From Nisaea nitritireducens (GTDB lineage: Bacteria; Pseudomonadota; Alphaproteobacteria; Thalassobaculales; Thalassobaculaceae): a stretch of DNA of 64,000 nucleotides. The notes under the pieces were generated by a model. It saw only the letters and a list, made by a program, of their open reading frames with translations, did no database searches and was not told the origin of the DNA. The stretch is from NCBI RefSeq assembly GCF_014904795.1, contig NZ_JACZFS010000016.1, positions 52,649 to 116,648 of the forward strand, read 5' to 3'. Numbering within the stretch: the stretch's first letter is position 1; each line of letters begins with the position of its first letter. Shown piece after piece: positions 8,964 to 18,616 of the stretch. The translations under genes and the position numbers were made by a program.

Positions 8964-9221
8964 GATCGGTCAAACTAACCTCGAGCCGGCATACGGATAC
9001 GCAGAGCCCCCCGCGCGACCGGTGCACTCTCCCAAACTGTACGGAACCTATGTTCCAATTCCTTGAGATAGCGTTAATTTTCGACGCTCTCGCATAGAAA
9101 TGCGCACCGAGACGGCTCCCGGAGCCGGTTCCGGAAACGTCTCCTTATCATCTCCGGCGTCATAATCTCCGGCATCCCATCAAGCGTCAGGAACGCCCAG
9201 ACAAAAGAGCGTATCCGGCTT
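8964..9221. other. Intergenic region upstream of the EIIC-EAL gene
   Basis: About 260 bases separate the EIIC-EAL start from the SDR stop. I see no gene, repeat or clear terminator here. A short minus-strand frame at 9074-9256 overlaps the SDR gene and has no family likeness. Confidence 0.5.
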
Positions 9222-9941
9222 CTAGACCGAGCGAATATCGGTGACGGTTTCCGCACCGAACTTTTCGCCGATCATGTGCGCGGCGATCTTCGCGCCAACC
9301 GCATCTGGATCGGCCAGCGCGCCGGTCTCCTTCAGCTCGACGAACTGGGCGCGCAGTGCAAAATCCTCTTCCGAGCTACCGCGGATGGTCGACTGCATAC
9401 CGGTATCGATCACGCCAGGCGCCAGGCTCTCGATCTTCATCCCCGGCAGCGCATCCTCACGCACCCCGTTCGCATGCTGGTCGAGCGCCGCCTTGGTCGC
9501 ACAATAGACGCTCCAACCGGTATAGGCATGCCGTCCGGCGCCGCTGGAGATATGCGCCAGCCGCCGGTCGGCAATATTGCTGCTCGCCGCCGCGAAGGCA
9601 TCCGCCAGCACCAGTGCGGCGCTGATATTTACGGTGACGGCCCGGGCAATTTCTGCGGCCCCCTGCCGGCCAAGCGGTGCGATCGGTTCGACGATCCCTG
9701 CATTGTTGATCAGTAATGCGCTTTCCGCTCCCTCCAGGAAGCTCTCCAGCTCCCCGCCATCCAGCCAGGCCGCAAGCGCGTCAGCATCCCCAAGATCGAG
9801 CGCGACCTGCTCCAGCCCCGGCTCAAAGCCCGGCAAAGCGGAGCGGGAAAGGCCCAGCACATTATACTCCTCCGCCAGCAGTGCGGCGGTAATGCCGGCG
9901 CCAAGCCCCTTGCTGTGTCCGGTGACGATAGCTTTTTTCAT
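9222..9941 (-). CDS. SDR family NAD(P)-dependent oxidoreductase
   Basis: Short-chain dehydrogenase of 239 residues. The nucleotide-binding motif VTGHSKGLGAGI lies at the N-terminus, LLINNAGIVEP in the middle, and the catalytic YCATK with an upstream serine around residues 130-155 (HISSGAGRHAYTGWSVYCATK). The ATG at 9941 is preceded by GAGGGAGAT. It is transcribed alone. The set of motifs is complete, so it should be active, but the substrate is not evident. It resembles sepiapterin-reductase-like and benzil-reductase-like SDRs in general form. Confidence 0.85.
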   Translation of the reverse strand: MKKAIVTGHSKGLGAGITAALLAEEYNVLGLSRSALPGFEPGLEQVALDLGDADALAAWLDGGELESFLEGAESALLINNAGIVEPIAPLGRQGAAEIARAVTVNISAALVLADAFAAASSNIADRRLAHISSGAGRHAYTGWSVYCATKAALDQHANGVREDALPGMKIESLAPGVIDTGMQSTIRGSSEEDFALRAQFVELKETGALADPDAVGAKIAAHMIGEKFGAETVTDIRSV

Positions 9942-10062
9942 GATGATCTCCCTCAGCGGTTGGACAGGCCGGCGCCGAATGGGCGTCCTGCCGCAAATGA
10001 TATGTCCTCACATAGCATTCCAGACTGTCCTCGTCCCGCTTCTCGCATCCATCACACAGCTC

Positions 10063-10509
10063 TCACAACAGCTCCAGCCGAGCGAGGTCTTTGGGACGGC
10101 CCGAGAGGCTGAGGATTTCAGCAATTTCAGCCTGCGACGGAACGAAAAGCGCAATCTCCCCGATTGTCTTGCGCTCCCGGCTCCGGGGACGAACCGGATG
10201 CCAGGCACCTGCCGAAAAGATCTCAAACCCCGCCATCACCTCAACCGGCACCGGACCGAGCGCGGGCTTCAGAAACCAGGAAGACCGAAATTTCGCTGTG
10301 CCACCATCGGCGCCATTCCCGATGTCCAATGCGTGGGCAAGACGCGCGGCATCCGCCTCCGAGACGAGCACGTCGATGTCTCTCGGATCCTCGCTCACGA
10401 CACCGTGCAGCGCGAGAGCCGCACCGCCGAAAATCCACCAGGGATCTGCAGTCCCGTCCAGCGCGGCAGCCAAAGCCCCGAGCGTTACGTGAAACGCGTC
10501 AGACTGCAT
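10063..10509 (-). CDS. Nucleotidyltransferase-fold protein
   Basis: From the internal ATG (MQSDAF) at 10509 this is a 148-residue protein; the frame extends to 10557. It has IFGGAALALHG followed by DPRDIDVLVS, the hG[GS]...DhDh pattern of the polymerase-beta-like nucleotidyltransferase superfamily, here closest to small AbiEii/MNT-like proteins. Such proteins may be toxins, antitoxins or RNA-modifying enzymes. No obvious partner gene adjoins it; the neighbours are an SDR and a diguanylate cyclase. Function is therefore left open. Confidence 0.65.
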   Translation of the reverse strand: MQSDAFHVTLGALAAALDGTADPWWIFGGAALALHGVVSEDPRDIDVLVSEADAARLAHALDIGNGADGGTAKFRSSWFLKPALGPVPVEVMAGFEIFSAGAWHPVRPRSRERKTIGEIALFVPSQAEIAEILSLSGRPKDLARLELL

Positions 10510-10557
10510 CTTCCCCTCCCGCTGCCTTAGCCCGACCACAACAGGCTTGAGGATCAC

Positions 10558-10778
10558 GCCAGATCACTCTGGATCGTCTCCCCCGTAAGTATCATTCTTA
10601 CGGCAGCTGCGACTCTATCAATGTCTGCTTGAGAGCCCCTGTGGAGAAACACACGTGGAAGAGCCTGAAATTTTTCCATAGAGCGGGATAGTCGGAAATT
10701 TTAGTGCCCTGCCTCTTGGTTGTATACAGTATAGATGAAAAACAGAGCCTATAGTTCGGGAAAGGCCATATATTCATC
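10558..10778. other. AT-richer intergenic region between divergent genes
   Basis: This 220-base stretch separates the divergently transcribed nucleotidyltransferase and diguanylate cyclase genes and should hold both promoters. TTGTATAC occurs at 10720-10727, resembling the palindrome upstream of the LLM oxidoreductase (17711-17720). No RNA gene is seen. Confidence 0.5.
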
Positions 10779-11771
10779 ATGAAAAAAGAGAATAAAACGC
10801 ACACAAAAATTGATGAAGTCTTTTACCGCGACATCATCGACAAAACAGCAGATGCAATCGTTGCGATAGATACTCACAAAAACATCATTTTTATTAACCA
10901 TTCTGCCGAAAAAATGTTTGGTTATGAGTCAAACGATATCGTAGGCAAAGATCTTAATGTGCTGATTCCCTCCCGCTTCCATACCAGGCACAACATCGAC
11001 ATCGAGAATTTCTTCAATACCGGCCAGGATGCGAGGGTTATGGGGGACCGGCAAAGCTATATCGTCGGCCGCCATTCCGATGGCCACGAAATCAAACTCG
11101 GCGCCGGTATCGTGCGCGTTCATAATGGAAGCAGCGATGTTTTTGCCGCGATCCTGCGGGATGTCAGCTGGCGCATTGATCTGGTCGACGATCTAACGGA
11201 GATGGCCCGACTTGACCCTTTGACGGGGCACCTGAACCGCAGAAGCTTCATGGAAATCGCAGTCAAGGAGTGTGAGCGCGCCAATCGTCACTGCATGAAT
11301 CTGGCTTGCCTGTTTTTCGATCTGGACCGCTTTAAATCCCTGAATGACCAATACGGGCACGATGCGGGAGATTTCATACTGGGTGAGTTCGCTGAGCTGA
11401 CACGCAACACGCTCCGGTCAATCGACAGTTTTTGCAGGTGGGGAGGAGAGGAATTTGTCGCCCTTCTTCCGAATACGGATCTTGAGGGCGCCATAGTCGC
11501 GGCAGAACGAGCCCGCCGCAGAATTGAAAGTCAGAGCTTCGTATTACCGGATGCCAGCACTGTGAAACTCACGGTCAGCGTCGGCGTTACCCATGCTATC
11601 GGTCCCGGGATCGACATAACCAAGCAAATCAAACAGGCCGATCTGGCTCTTTATGAGGCCAAGCGGGAGGGACGAAACCGCGTGAAGGTCTCTCCACAGG
11701 CCGACCATGGTGGTCTCGCCCAAGCATCGGAACATCATGACGACCTGAACGATGGCGCAGACCGGGGATAG
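10779..11771 (+). CDS. PAS-GGDEF diguanylate cyclase
   Basis: Soluble diguanylate cyclase of 330 residues. A PAS domain spans about residues 15-135 (IIDKTADAIVAIDTHKNIIFINHSAE, split across strands of the fold). The GGDEF domain follows from about residue 150 (ARLDPLTGHLNRRSF). The active-site motif is GGEEF at residues 222-226. The inhibitory site RxxD is intact five residues upstream (R213-D216), so product feedback inhibition is expected. No membrane segments are present. The 5' end of the gene is AT-rich compared with its neighbours. It converges on the P-type ATPase gene with only 7 bases between stops and no terminator. Confidence 0.92.
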   Translation: MKKENKTHTKIDEVFYRDIIDKTADAIVAIDTHKNIIFINHSAEKMFGYESNDIVGKDLNVLIPSRFHTRHNIDIENFFNTGQDARVMGDRQSYIVGRHSDGHEIKLGAGIVRVHNGSSDVFAAILRDVSWRIDLVDDLTEMARLDPLTGHLNRRSFMEIAVKECERANRHCMNLACLFFDLDRFKSLNDQYGHDAGDFILGEFAELTRNTLRSIDSFCRWGGEEFVALLPNTDLEGAIVAAERARRRIESQSFVLPDASTVKLTVSVGVTHAIGPGIDITKQIKQADLALYEAKREGRNRVKVSPQADHGGLAQASEHHDDLNDGADRG

Positions 11772-11778
11772 CGCCAAC

Positions 11779-14511
11779 TCACGAACGAGATTTCGTGAAC
11801 ACACTGACAGTCTGCCCGACAACGACGGGAATCAGGCTGGCGCCGAGGCTCAGCACCCAACCTTCAGCACCAGGCGGCTGAAGCCCAATCACTGATGACA
11901 AAACCGGCAGGAAGACAGCTCCGAGAATCAATGCAGTGCACAGTATCAACGCCCCCCAGATATACGGGTTGGCCGTAACCTCATTCCGGATCAGGCCTGT
12001 GCCACGCCCCCGCATGTTGAAGACATGCCAAAGCTGGGCGAAAGCCAACGTCAGGAATGCGATGGTCACCGCCTCCTCCGGCGCATAATCAAGGCTCTGG
12101 AGCGCAACAACGAAAGCGCCGAGTGTGGCGACTGTGATCAGGACGCCGAACAGCGCGACCGAGAGCCAACGCTGACCGTCCAGGATCGGTTCATTCGGAT
12201 CGCGCGGCGGACGGCGCATGATGTTTGAACTGCCCTCGCCAACCCCGAGTGCGAAGGCGGGGAACACGTCCGTCACGAGATTGAGATAGAGGATCTGCAG
12301 CGGCAGCAACGGAAGTGGCAGGCCACAGAGAGTCGCCACGCCAATGACCAGGATCTCGCTCAGATTACAGGACATCAGATAAATGACGAATTTGCGGATA
12401 TTGGCGAAGATAATCCGGCCATGCCGCATTGCCTCCACGATCGACGGAAAAGCGTCGTCCGTCAGCACCATATCGGCCGCTTCACGGGCAACGTCGGTAC
12501 CGCGACGCCCCATGGCAATCCCGATGTCAGCCTTTTTCAGAGCAGGTGCGTCGTTCACGCCGTCACCCGTCATCGCCACAACGGCGCCGCTCTGCTGATA
12601 GAGCGAGACCAGCTCAAGTTTCTTTTTGGGACTGACCCGGGCGAAAATTGACGTGGCCAGAAGCCGCGCGTGATCATCCTTCGTGCCGCCATCAAGGCTC
12701 TCAAGCTCATCCGGCCCCATGGCTGCGGCAGATTCATCGGCAAGCCCGACCTGAGCGGCAACCGCCTTTGCCGTCCCGATGTGATCTCCGGTCAGCATCG
12801 CGACACGCACACCGGCGGAGTGGCAGGCCGCAATCGCGTCCGCAACGTCCGAGCGGGGCGGGTCGAGCAGACCGACAAGACCGACCAGCGTCAGCTCTTG
12901 GTAAGGTGGTTCCGTGGCGCTCCTGACGGACTTCATGGCGAGCGCAAGAACCCGCAGTCCATCGCCGGTCATAGCCTCGTTGCGGAGCCTCCAAACCTTC
13001 CGGCTTTCCTCGTCCATCAGCACCGGACCGTCGTCCGTCAGAACCTGAGTGCAATGTTCGATTACCGTCTCCGGCGCTCCCTTGATCGCGACCAGGAAGT
13101 CGTCACCCGCCGCATGGGTCGTGGCCATCATTCTTGTTTCCGTCGCGAAGGGCTCCTCATGCACTTCCGGCATCAGCGCGAGCAGTGCGCTCCGGTCGAG
13201 GTCGGCGGCGCGGCCAGCGACCAGCAGGGCCGTCTCCATCGGGTCTCCAACACCCGGCGCATCGCTCGCGGTTTCAGAAAGCTCCGCGTTGCCACAGAGG
13301 ACGCCAACACGCAGAGCCATGTGGATCGGTTGGTCCGGCTGGATATCGACCGGGTCGCCCTGCAGACTTATCGTCGGTGGGGCACCATCCTCCCCAGGCG
13401 CAACATCGAACACGCCCTCTTCGAGCTGGAATTGGACGACCGACATCCGGTTCTCGGTCAATGTGCCTGTCTTGTCGGTCAGGATGATTGTTGTCGCGCC
13501 AAGCGTCTCGACCGCCGACAGATCCTTTATCAGCGCGTTTCTCCGGGCCATCCGCCACATGCCGCGGGCCAGTGCCACAGTGGCGACGATAGGAAGTCCC
13601 TCAGGAACAGCGGCGACCGCCAGGGCGATGGCCGTATGGACCATCGGCACCAGGTCCTGCCCGGCATAGAGACCGGTTACGGCGATGAGCACCGTCAGCC
13701 CCAGGGTAACAAAGACCAGTTGCCCACCCAGCCGGTCGAGGCGTTTCTCCAGCGGGGACATCTGCGCTTCGGCATCGTCCGCGAGAGCAGCAATTTGACC
13801 GAGTTCGGTGGCCATACCCGTGGCGACGGTTATGCCAAGCCCGTTACCGCTGGTAACAGCGGTCCCCTTGAACGCCATGCAGTTTCGGTCGGCGACCGGC
13901 GCATCGGGTGGCACCGGCTCAACATCCTTGATCACCGGCACGGACTCGCCTGTCAGGGCCGATTCATCAATATGGAGTCCGGTATTCTCGACCAGCCTGA
14001 GATCCGCCGGGATAACGTCGCCCGCCTCCAGAACGACAATGTCTCCGGGCACGATGTCCTCTGCCGGAACCGTGATGGTACGGCCCGCGCGGCGTAGCCT
14101 TGCCTGTACTTTCGACAGGCGCCGCAGCGCTTCCATGGAGCGGACTGCCCGCAATTCGGTGACGAAACCGATTGTCGAATTGATGACAAGGACCGCCAGG
14201 ATGGCGCTCCCCTCGACCCACTGCCCAAGGAAGACTGAAAGTGTTGCAGCGGCGATCAGCAGATAGACGACAACGCTGCGGATCTGGGCTGCGAGAATAG
14301 CCCATACGTTTTTGCGCCTGGCCGCACGTAATCGGTTCGGACCTGCACTCCGGCGCCGTCGCCCGACATCCGCATCGTTCAACCCGCTATCGAGGGCGAC
14401 GTCATACTCACGAAGCACCTGCTCCGGCGATAGCGTATGCGGAGTCTCCGCAGCTGACCGGTTCGGGTTTTCGGCAGCCGACTCATGTGCTGCCCGCGCG
14501 ACGCGTGTCAT
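11779..14511 (-). CDS. Cation-transporting P-type ATPase, Ca2+-ATPase-like (P2)
   Basis: P2-type ATPase of 910 residues with cytosolic N-terminal cation ATPase domain, actuator domain (TGESVPV), phosphorylation site DKTGTLTEN (D346), hinge motif TGDGVNDAPALKKADIGIAMG and C-terminal membrane domain. The M4 motif PEGLP is the form found in Ca2+-ATPases and relatives, so calcium or another divalent cation is the likely substrate. The gene starts 19 bases after the ftsH stop and is surely cotranscribed with it. Pairing with a membrane protease suggests a membrane-stress or cation-homeostasis role, which is inference. Confidence 0.9.
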   Translation of the reverse strand: MTRVARAAHESAAENPNRSAAETPHTLSPEQVLREYDVALDSGLNDADVGRRRRSAGPNRLRAARRKNVWAILAAQIRSVVVYLLIAAATLSVFLGQWVEGSAILAVLVINSTIGFVTELRAVRSMEALRRLSKVQARLRRAGRTITVPAEDIVPGDIVVLEAGDVIPADLRLVENTGLHIDESALTGESVPVIKDVEPVPPDAPVADRNCMAFKGTAVTSGNGLGITVATGMATELGQIAALADDAEAQMSPLEKRLDRLGGQLVFVTLGLTVLIAVTGLYAGQDLVPMVHTAIALAVAAVPEGLPIVATVALARGMWRMARRNALIKDLSAVETLGATTIILTDKTGTLTENRMSVVQFQLEEGVFDVAPGEDGAPPTISLQGDPVDIQPDQPIHMALRVGVLCGNAELSETASDAPGVGDPMETALLVAGRAADLDRSALLALMPEVHEEPFATETRMMATTHAAGDDFLVAIKGAPETVIEHCTQVLTDDGPVLMDEESRKVWRLRNEAMTGDGLRVLALAMKSVRSATEPPYQELTLVGLVGLLDPPRSDVADAIAACHSAGVRVAMLTGDHIGTAKAVAAQVGLADESAAAMGPDELESLDGGTKDDHARLLATSIFARVSPKKKLELVSLYQQSGAVVAMTGDGVNDAPALKKADIGIAMGRRGTDVAREAADMVLTDDAFPSIVEAMRHGRIIFANIRKFVIYLMSCNLSEILVIGVATLCGLPLPLLPLQILYLNLVTDVFPAFALGVGEGSSNIMRRPPRDPNEPILDGQRWLSVALFGVLITVATLGAFVVALQSLDYAPEEAVTIAFLTLAFAQLWHVFNMRGRGTGLIRNEVTANPYIWGALILCTALILGAVFLPVLSSVIGLQPPGAEGWVLSLGASLIPVVVGQTVSVFTKSRS

Positions 14512-14529
14512 TACCCTGGTGCCCGGTTG

Positions 14530-16449
14530 TTAGTCGGCACCTTGGGTGTCGCCTGTCCGGGATGCCCCCTTTGGTTTCACCCCGTCCTTGGCACCACCCG
14601 CGACTTCCTTCGGCCCAAGACAGACTGCTATCTCATTGCGGTCGAGGGTTTCCCGTTCTTCCAGATCCGTGATCAGACGCGTAACCTTCGGCTCGTTCTC
14701 CTTGAGAAGGCTCACCGCACGCTCTTCCGCCGCCACAAGATACCGGCGGACGGCAACGTCGGCTGCAGCAGCCGTTGCCTCCGAGAAGTGCCGCGGCTGC
14801 GCCATCTCGCGCCCGAGGAAAGGATGGGACTCGCTCTCCCGCACATCGACCGGGCCGACCTCCTCTGACATGCCCCAGCGCCCAACCATGGAGCGGGCGA
14901 TCTGGGTAGCCATGCGGATGTCCTCATCGGCACCGGAACTGACAGAGCCGAGGAAGACCTGTTCAGCGGCTCGGCCACCGAGGATTACCGTCAGCCGGTC
15001 GTTCAGATATTCCTCCGTCAGGGTGTGGCGTTCGATCTCCGGCAACTGATGGGTACCGCCGAGGGCACGCCCGCGCGGGATGATCGTCACCTTGTGCAGC
15101 GGATCCGCACCGGGCAGGAAATAGGCGACAGCCGTGTGCCCTGACTCATGTACCGCAAGCCGGTGCCGCTCCTCCGGATGGATGGCCAGCGTACGAACAG
15201 CCCCCATGATGATGCGGTCACGCATTTCATCGAAATGCCGGGGCTCGACCTTGAGCAGGCTCTCCCGCGCCGCCGCCATCGCAGCCTCGTTGACCAGATT
15301 TTTCAGGTCGGCACCGGAAAAGCCCGGCGTTCCGGTTGCGACCAGATGCAGATCGACACTTTCGGCCAGCGGCACGTTGCGGCAATGCACTTTCAGGATC
15401 GCCTCGCGGCCCTTCAGGTCGGGGAGTTCCAGCGTCACGTGCCGGTCAAAGCGGCCGGGCCGCAGCAGCGCAGGATCGAGCACATCGGGCCGGTTGGTGG
15501 CAGCAAGAACGACCACAGCTTCATGCCCCTCGAAACCGTCCATTTCGGCGAGGATCTGGTTCAGGGTCTGCTCGCGCTCGTCATGCCCGCCGCCGAGCCC
15601 CGCACCGCGTACCCGGCCGACACTGTCGAGCTCGTCGATAAAGATAATGGCCGGGGCCGCTTTCTTTGCTTCGTCGAACAGGGTGCGGACCCGGGAGGCC
15701 CCGACACCGACAAACATCTCGATGAATTCGGAGGCCGACATATGGAAGAACGGCACGCCCGCCTCCCCCGCCAGCGCGCGGGCCAGCATGGTCTTGCCGG
15801 TACCCGGGGGGCCCTGCAGCAGGATGCCGTGCGGGACTTCCGCGCCGAGCCGCTGATAACGCTCGGCATCACGCAGGAATTCCAGGAGTTCGGAGACCTC
15901 GGCCTTGGCGTTCTCCTGCCCAGCAACGTCGGCGAAGCGGATCTTCGGTGTCTCGGCCTTGGTGACAGATTTCATCCGGCCACGCAGGAAATCTCCGGCG
16001 CCCCCCCGGCCGCCGAGCCCGCCGGGCATCATTCCGGACATACGTGACCACATGAAGAACCAGAACCCGAGGATCAGCAGCCACGGCAACAGGCTGACGA
16101 GCCATGACCCCTCTTCCGCCGGGCGGGACTGAACCTCTACGCCCGCTTCCTGAAGGGCATCGAGCAGCTCAGGGTCGCCGGTCGGCGGGACATAGGAGAC
16201 AAAAGCTGTCGTCGAACCGCTCGGGCCAGTCGTCGCTGCCCGCAGAAGTCCCTCGATCCGTTCTCCCTGGAACAGCACGCTCTCCACCTGACCCTCGGCG
16301 ACCAGCGCCTTGAAGTCCGTGTAGCTCCGCACCACGCGGGTATCGGTTCCCGGAAGAAGCCGGGAAAGAGAGAGGATGGCGACGACCGCAAGCGCCATGA
16401 TCACCCATTGGACGATGTGCGGCTTCCAGTCTTTCGGCGTTTCGTCCAT
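14530..16449 (-). CDS. ftsH: ATP-dependent zinc metalloprotease FtsH
   Basis: Membrane-anchored AAA+ protease of 639 residues. Two membrane segments bracket a short periplasmic region (about residues 12-30 and 115-135). Walker A GPPGTGKT is near residues 211-218, Walker [13 protein letters not shown] follows, then the SRH region [19 protein letters not shown]. The zinc site is HESGH (H434, E435, H438), with serine in place of the usual alanine. FtsH degrades misassembled membrane proteins. The location beside a cation ATPase differs from the usual tilS-ftsH-folP neighbourhood, so this is probably a second ftsH copy. Confidence 0.93.
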   Translation of the reverse strand: MDETPKDWKPHIVQWVIMALAVVAILSLSRLLPGTDTRVVRSYTDFKALVAEGQVESVLFQGERIEGLLRAATTGPSGSTTAFVSYVPPTGDPELLDALQEAGVEVQSRPAEEGSWLVSLLPWLLILGFWFFMWSRMSGMMPGGLGGRGGAGDFLRGRMKSVTKAETPKIRFADVAGQENAKAEVSELLEFLRDAERYQRLGAEVPHGILLQGPPGTGKTMLARALAGEAGVPFFHMSASEFIEMFVGVGASRVRTLFDEAKKAAPAIIFIDELDSVGRVRGAGLGGGHDEREQTLNQILAEMDGFEGHEAVVVLAATNRPDVLDPALLRPGRFDRHVTLELPDLKGREAILKVHCRNVPLAESVDLHLVATGTPGFSGADLKNLVNEAAMAAARESLLKVEPRHFDEMRDRIIMGAVRTLAIHPEERHRLAVHESGHTAVAYFLPGADPLHKVTIIPRGRALGGTHQLPEIERHTLTEEYLNDRLTVILGGRAAEQVFLGSVSSGADEDIRMATQIARSMVGRWGMSEEVGPVDVRESESHPFLGREMAQPRHFSEATAAAADVAVRRYLVAAEERAVSLLKENEPKVTRLITDLEERETLDRNEIAVCLGPKEVAGGAKDGVKPKGASRTGDTQGAD

Positions 16450-16575
16450 CCGGGGATCCTGTCTTTCGCGGTCTCAGTAAGGCCTAAAGGTTAACAAGCA
16501 CGGTGGGAAACGGCCCAATATCTGGATCAGGACCGTGTCCCGGCGAGGCATCATACCCCCCCGCGCCGCCACATC

Positions 16576-17691
16576 CTACTCTGCGGCCTGGGCACCACGT
16601 TTATTTTCCATATAGGCGTTCAGCTTCGGCCAGACATCCTCGGCCATCCGCGTGAAGGAGCGGTGCCACATGGCCTGCGTGCCTTCCATGTCGTGCCCGG
16701 TCAGCATCAGGGTGCCGAAATCGCCGATCTCGTCCCGGAAGGCGATGAGCCGGTCGAGCACCGTCTCCGCTGTCCCGGCAATAACGAATTCACGCGCTTT
16801 CTCCATCGCCTCGCGCTTCACCGCGTCCCAATCGATGGAGGCAGGCGCATCGCCGTTCGCAAGACGCCCCTGCGCCCCGAGATACTGGTAGTACCAGGAG
16901 AACACCCCGTCCGGATCGGCGAGCATTGCCTCCGCCTCGGCATCGCTGTCGGTGATCAGCACGGACCGGCCGACGCGCCAGACGGACGGGTCCGCCTTGC
17001 GCCCCGCCTTCTCCGCGCCCGCCGCATAGGTCGGCCAGTGGGTGGCGATATCGGCCGCCGGGACGAAGTTGCCCGACAACATGCACCAGCCACGTTGCCC
17101 CGCGAAATTGGCGGTCATGGAATTGGCACCGCGTACCGAAACGGCGATTGGCGGATGCGGCTGCTGGAAAGGCCGGATAAAGCGGCCGATGCCCATTTCC
17201 GGCAACACCCGATCCTCGATCCGCGCCGTGAAATGCTCGCCCTCGTGGCTCCAGGGCGGATCCTCGCTCCAGACCTTCTGGATCAGGTCGATGGACTCGA
17301 CCATGGCCATGGCCCGGGCCTTGTGGTCGAGATTGTCGAAAATCTCCCAATCGCTCGACAGACCGCCGGAGCCGATCCCGAAGATGAAGCGGCCGCGCGC
17401 CAGATGGTCGAACAAAGCCGCATGCCCTGCGACCACAACCGGATGCTGCTGCGGTAACGAGATCACCCCGGAGCCGAAGGTGATCTGCGTCGTCTCCGCG
17501 ATCAGCGAGGCGTTGAACAGCAGCGGTGAGGTCACCGGCTCGGCGGTCGAGGTGTAATGCTCTCCCATCCAGGCTTCCGCGTAGCCGAGCTTGTCCGCGA
17601 GGATCACAAGCTGGCGGTTTTCTTCCAGCACGTCCGCGAAATCCCGCGACGGCGGATGCAGCGGCATCATGAACAGGCCGAGCTTGGCCAT
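16576..17691 (-). CDS. LLM class flavin-dependent oxidoreductase
   Basis: Luciferase-like monooxygenase of 371 residues, using reduced FMN or F420. Typical elements are MPLHPPSRDF at the N-terminus, YAEAWMGEHYTS (residues about 37-48), FGSGVISLPQQHPVVVAGHAALFDHLARGRFIFGIGSG, and IAVSVRGANSMTANFAGQRGW. The ATG at 17691 has AGGGAGAC upstream. The palindrome TTGTATACAA lies 20 bases before the start and may be an operator. The gene is monocistronic. The family covers many substrates and none can be assigned here. Confidence 0.87.
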   Translation of the reverse strand: MAKLGLFMMPLHPPSRDFADVLEENRQLVILADKLGYAEAWMGEHYTSTAEPVTSPLLFNASLIAETTQITFGSGVISLPQQHPVVVAGHAALFDHLARGRFIFGIGSGGLSSDWEIFDNLDHKARAMAMVESIDLIQKVWSEDPPWSHEGEHFTARIEDRVLPEMGIGRFIRPFQQPHPPIAVSVRGANSMTANFAGQRGWCMLSGNFVPAADIATHWPTYAAGAEKAGRKADPSVWRVGRSVLITDSDAEAEAMLADPDGVFSWYYQYLGAQGRLANGDAPASIDWDAVKREAMEKAREFVIAGTAETVLDRLIAFRDEIGDFGTLMLTGHDMEGTQAMWHRSFTRMAEDVWPKLNAYMENKRGAQAAE

Positions 17692-17710
17692 GAGAGTCTC
17701 CCTGATTTTT

Positions 17711-17720
17711 TTGTATACAA
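17711..17720. promoter_or_regulatory. Candidate operator TTGTATACAA
   Basis: A perfect 10-base palindrome centred about 25 bases upstream of the LLM oxidoreductase ATG. TTGTATACAA-like palindromes are recognised by several GntR-family regulators. No regulator gene adjoins it, so the binding protein is unknown. Confidence 0.45.
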
Positions 17721-17778
17721 AGCGAGGCTAGCACCGGCTCAGGTGGCGGGGAAGAGCTCTGGTGTGCGTCCATCACCC

Positions 17779-17882
17779 ATGATCGTCATTCCTCGCCCAT
17801 GATCGTCATCCACCCCACCAGTATCGTCATCCCGACGCAGGTGGAAGGTAAGGATGACCGAGGTGGAAGGCAGGGATGACGG
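17779..17882. repeat. Dispersed palindromic repeat cluster, copy 2
   Basis: Several degenerate iterations of the GTCATCC / GGATGAC core occur head to head here (GTCATTCC, GTCATCCA, GTCATCCCGACGC, then GGATGACC and GGGATGACGG). This fills most of the 320-base gap between the LLM gene and the SHOCT gene. Confidence 0.65.
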
Positions 17883-18012
17883 CCTTGGGGAAGAGATCTG
17901 GTGTCGCGCTCACGGCCAGGCGCACACAAACCCCGCATTTCGCCCATTGACCTTCCCCCGGCTGGAAGCAGCAGAATGGAAATCCAGTCACCATTGGTCA
18001 GAGGAATTCGCG

Positions 18013-18345
18013 ATGAAACAGCCTTTCCTGTTACTGGCGACGGCTACCGCCGCCCTCAGCACCCTCGCCCTTACCGCCCCGGCAGCAATGGCGGACGCCG
18101 GAGAGGGCTATGGCGGATATCACCACATGATGGGCAGCGGCTGGTTCATGGGGCCGTTCATGATGATGGTCCTGATCATCTTCCTGGTTGGCGCCGGGAT
18201 TTACGCCTTCCGCTCTTTAGGCCATACGGCAAAACCGGACGCGGCCGGGGCGCAAGACAGCGCGCTGGCGATCCTGCGCGAACGGTTCGCCAAGGGCGAG
18301 ATTGACCGGGAAGAATTCGAGGAACGCCGCAAAGCGCTGGAATAG
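18013..18345 (+). CDS. Small SHOCT-domain membrane protein
   Basis: Protein of 110 residues from ATG 18013, chosen because AGAGGAA precedes it and a signal peptide begins there (MKQPFLLLATATAALS..., with cleavage near AMA-DAG). A second hydrophobic segment (about residues 43-63, FMGPFMMMVLIIFLVGAGIY) anchors it. The C-terminus is a SHOCT motif, ALAILRERFAKGEIDREEFEERR, an oligomerisation domain of about 30 residues. The region between the hydrophobic segments is rich in Gly, His and Met (YGGYHHMMGSGW), which could bind metal. No neighbour indicates a function. Confidence 0.85.
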   Translation: MKQPFLLLATATAALSTLALTAPAAMADAGEGYGGYHHMMGSGWFMGPFMMMVLIIFLVGAGIYAFRSLGHTAKPDAAGAQDSALAILRERFAKGEIDREEFEERRKALE

Positions 18346-18406
18346 CAGCAACGCTCCCCCGGCCCCGGCCCTTCGTCCTTTCGCTCCTTCACCCTCCCAC
18401 CCTCAC

Positions 18407-18527
18407 CGTCATCCCGACGCAAGTCGGGATCCACACGGTGGTGACGCGAAACAAGACCGGAAAATCTGGCCCGGATGGTTGCGGCTTGCCCTCCGAGCTA
18501 TGGATCCCGACTTGCGTCGGGATGACG
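18407..18527. repeat. 121-bp element with perfect 27-bp inverted arms, copy 3
   Basis: The arm at 18407-18433 is exactly reverse-complemented at 18501-18527; each arm is itself a palindrome around CCCGACGCAAGTCGGG. The central 67 bases are unrelated. This is the cleanest member of the dispersed GTCATCCCGACG family in the window. The perfect match suggests recent origin or conversion. Confidence 0.85.
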
Positions 18528-18560
18528 ATGGGGGGGGGAGAGCGAACTGCGCACGAAACG

Positions 18561-18600
18561 AAAAAGGCCGGTGCACCTCTCGATGCACCGGCCTCCTCTT
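18561..18600 (-). terminator. Intrinsic terminator of the IlvD/Edd gene
   Basis: Ten-base perfect stem GGCCGGTGCA (18566-18575) with TGCACCGGCC (18584-18593) and an 8-base loop. The plus-strand A-run at 18561-18565 becomes a U-tract for minus-strand transcripts leaving the dehydratase gene, whose stop is at 18617. Confidence 0.87.
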
Positions 18601-18616
18601 CTCACACCCGTCCGGA

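Noticed and set aside
12670..14097. A 475-codon plus-strand frame opposite the P-type ATPase
   Set aside because: Antisense shadow; no domain, and the opposite strand encodes the DKTGTLT ATPase.
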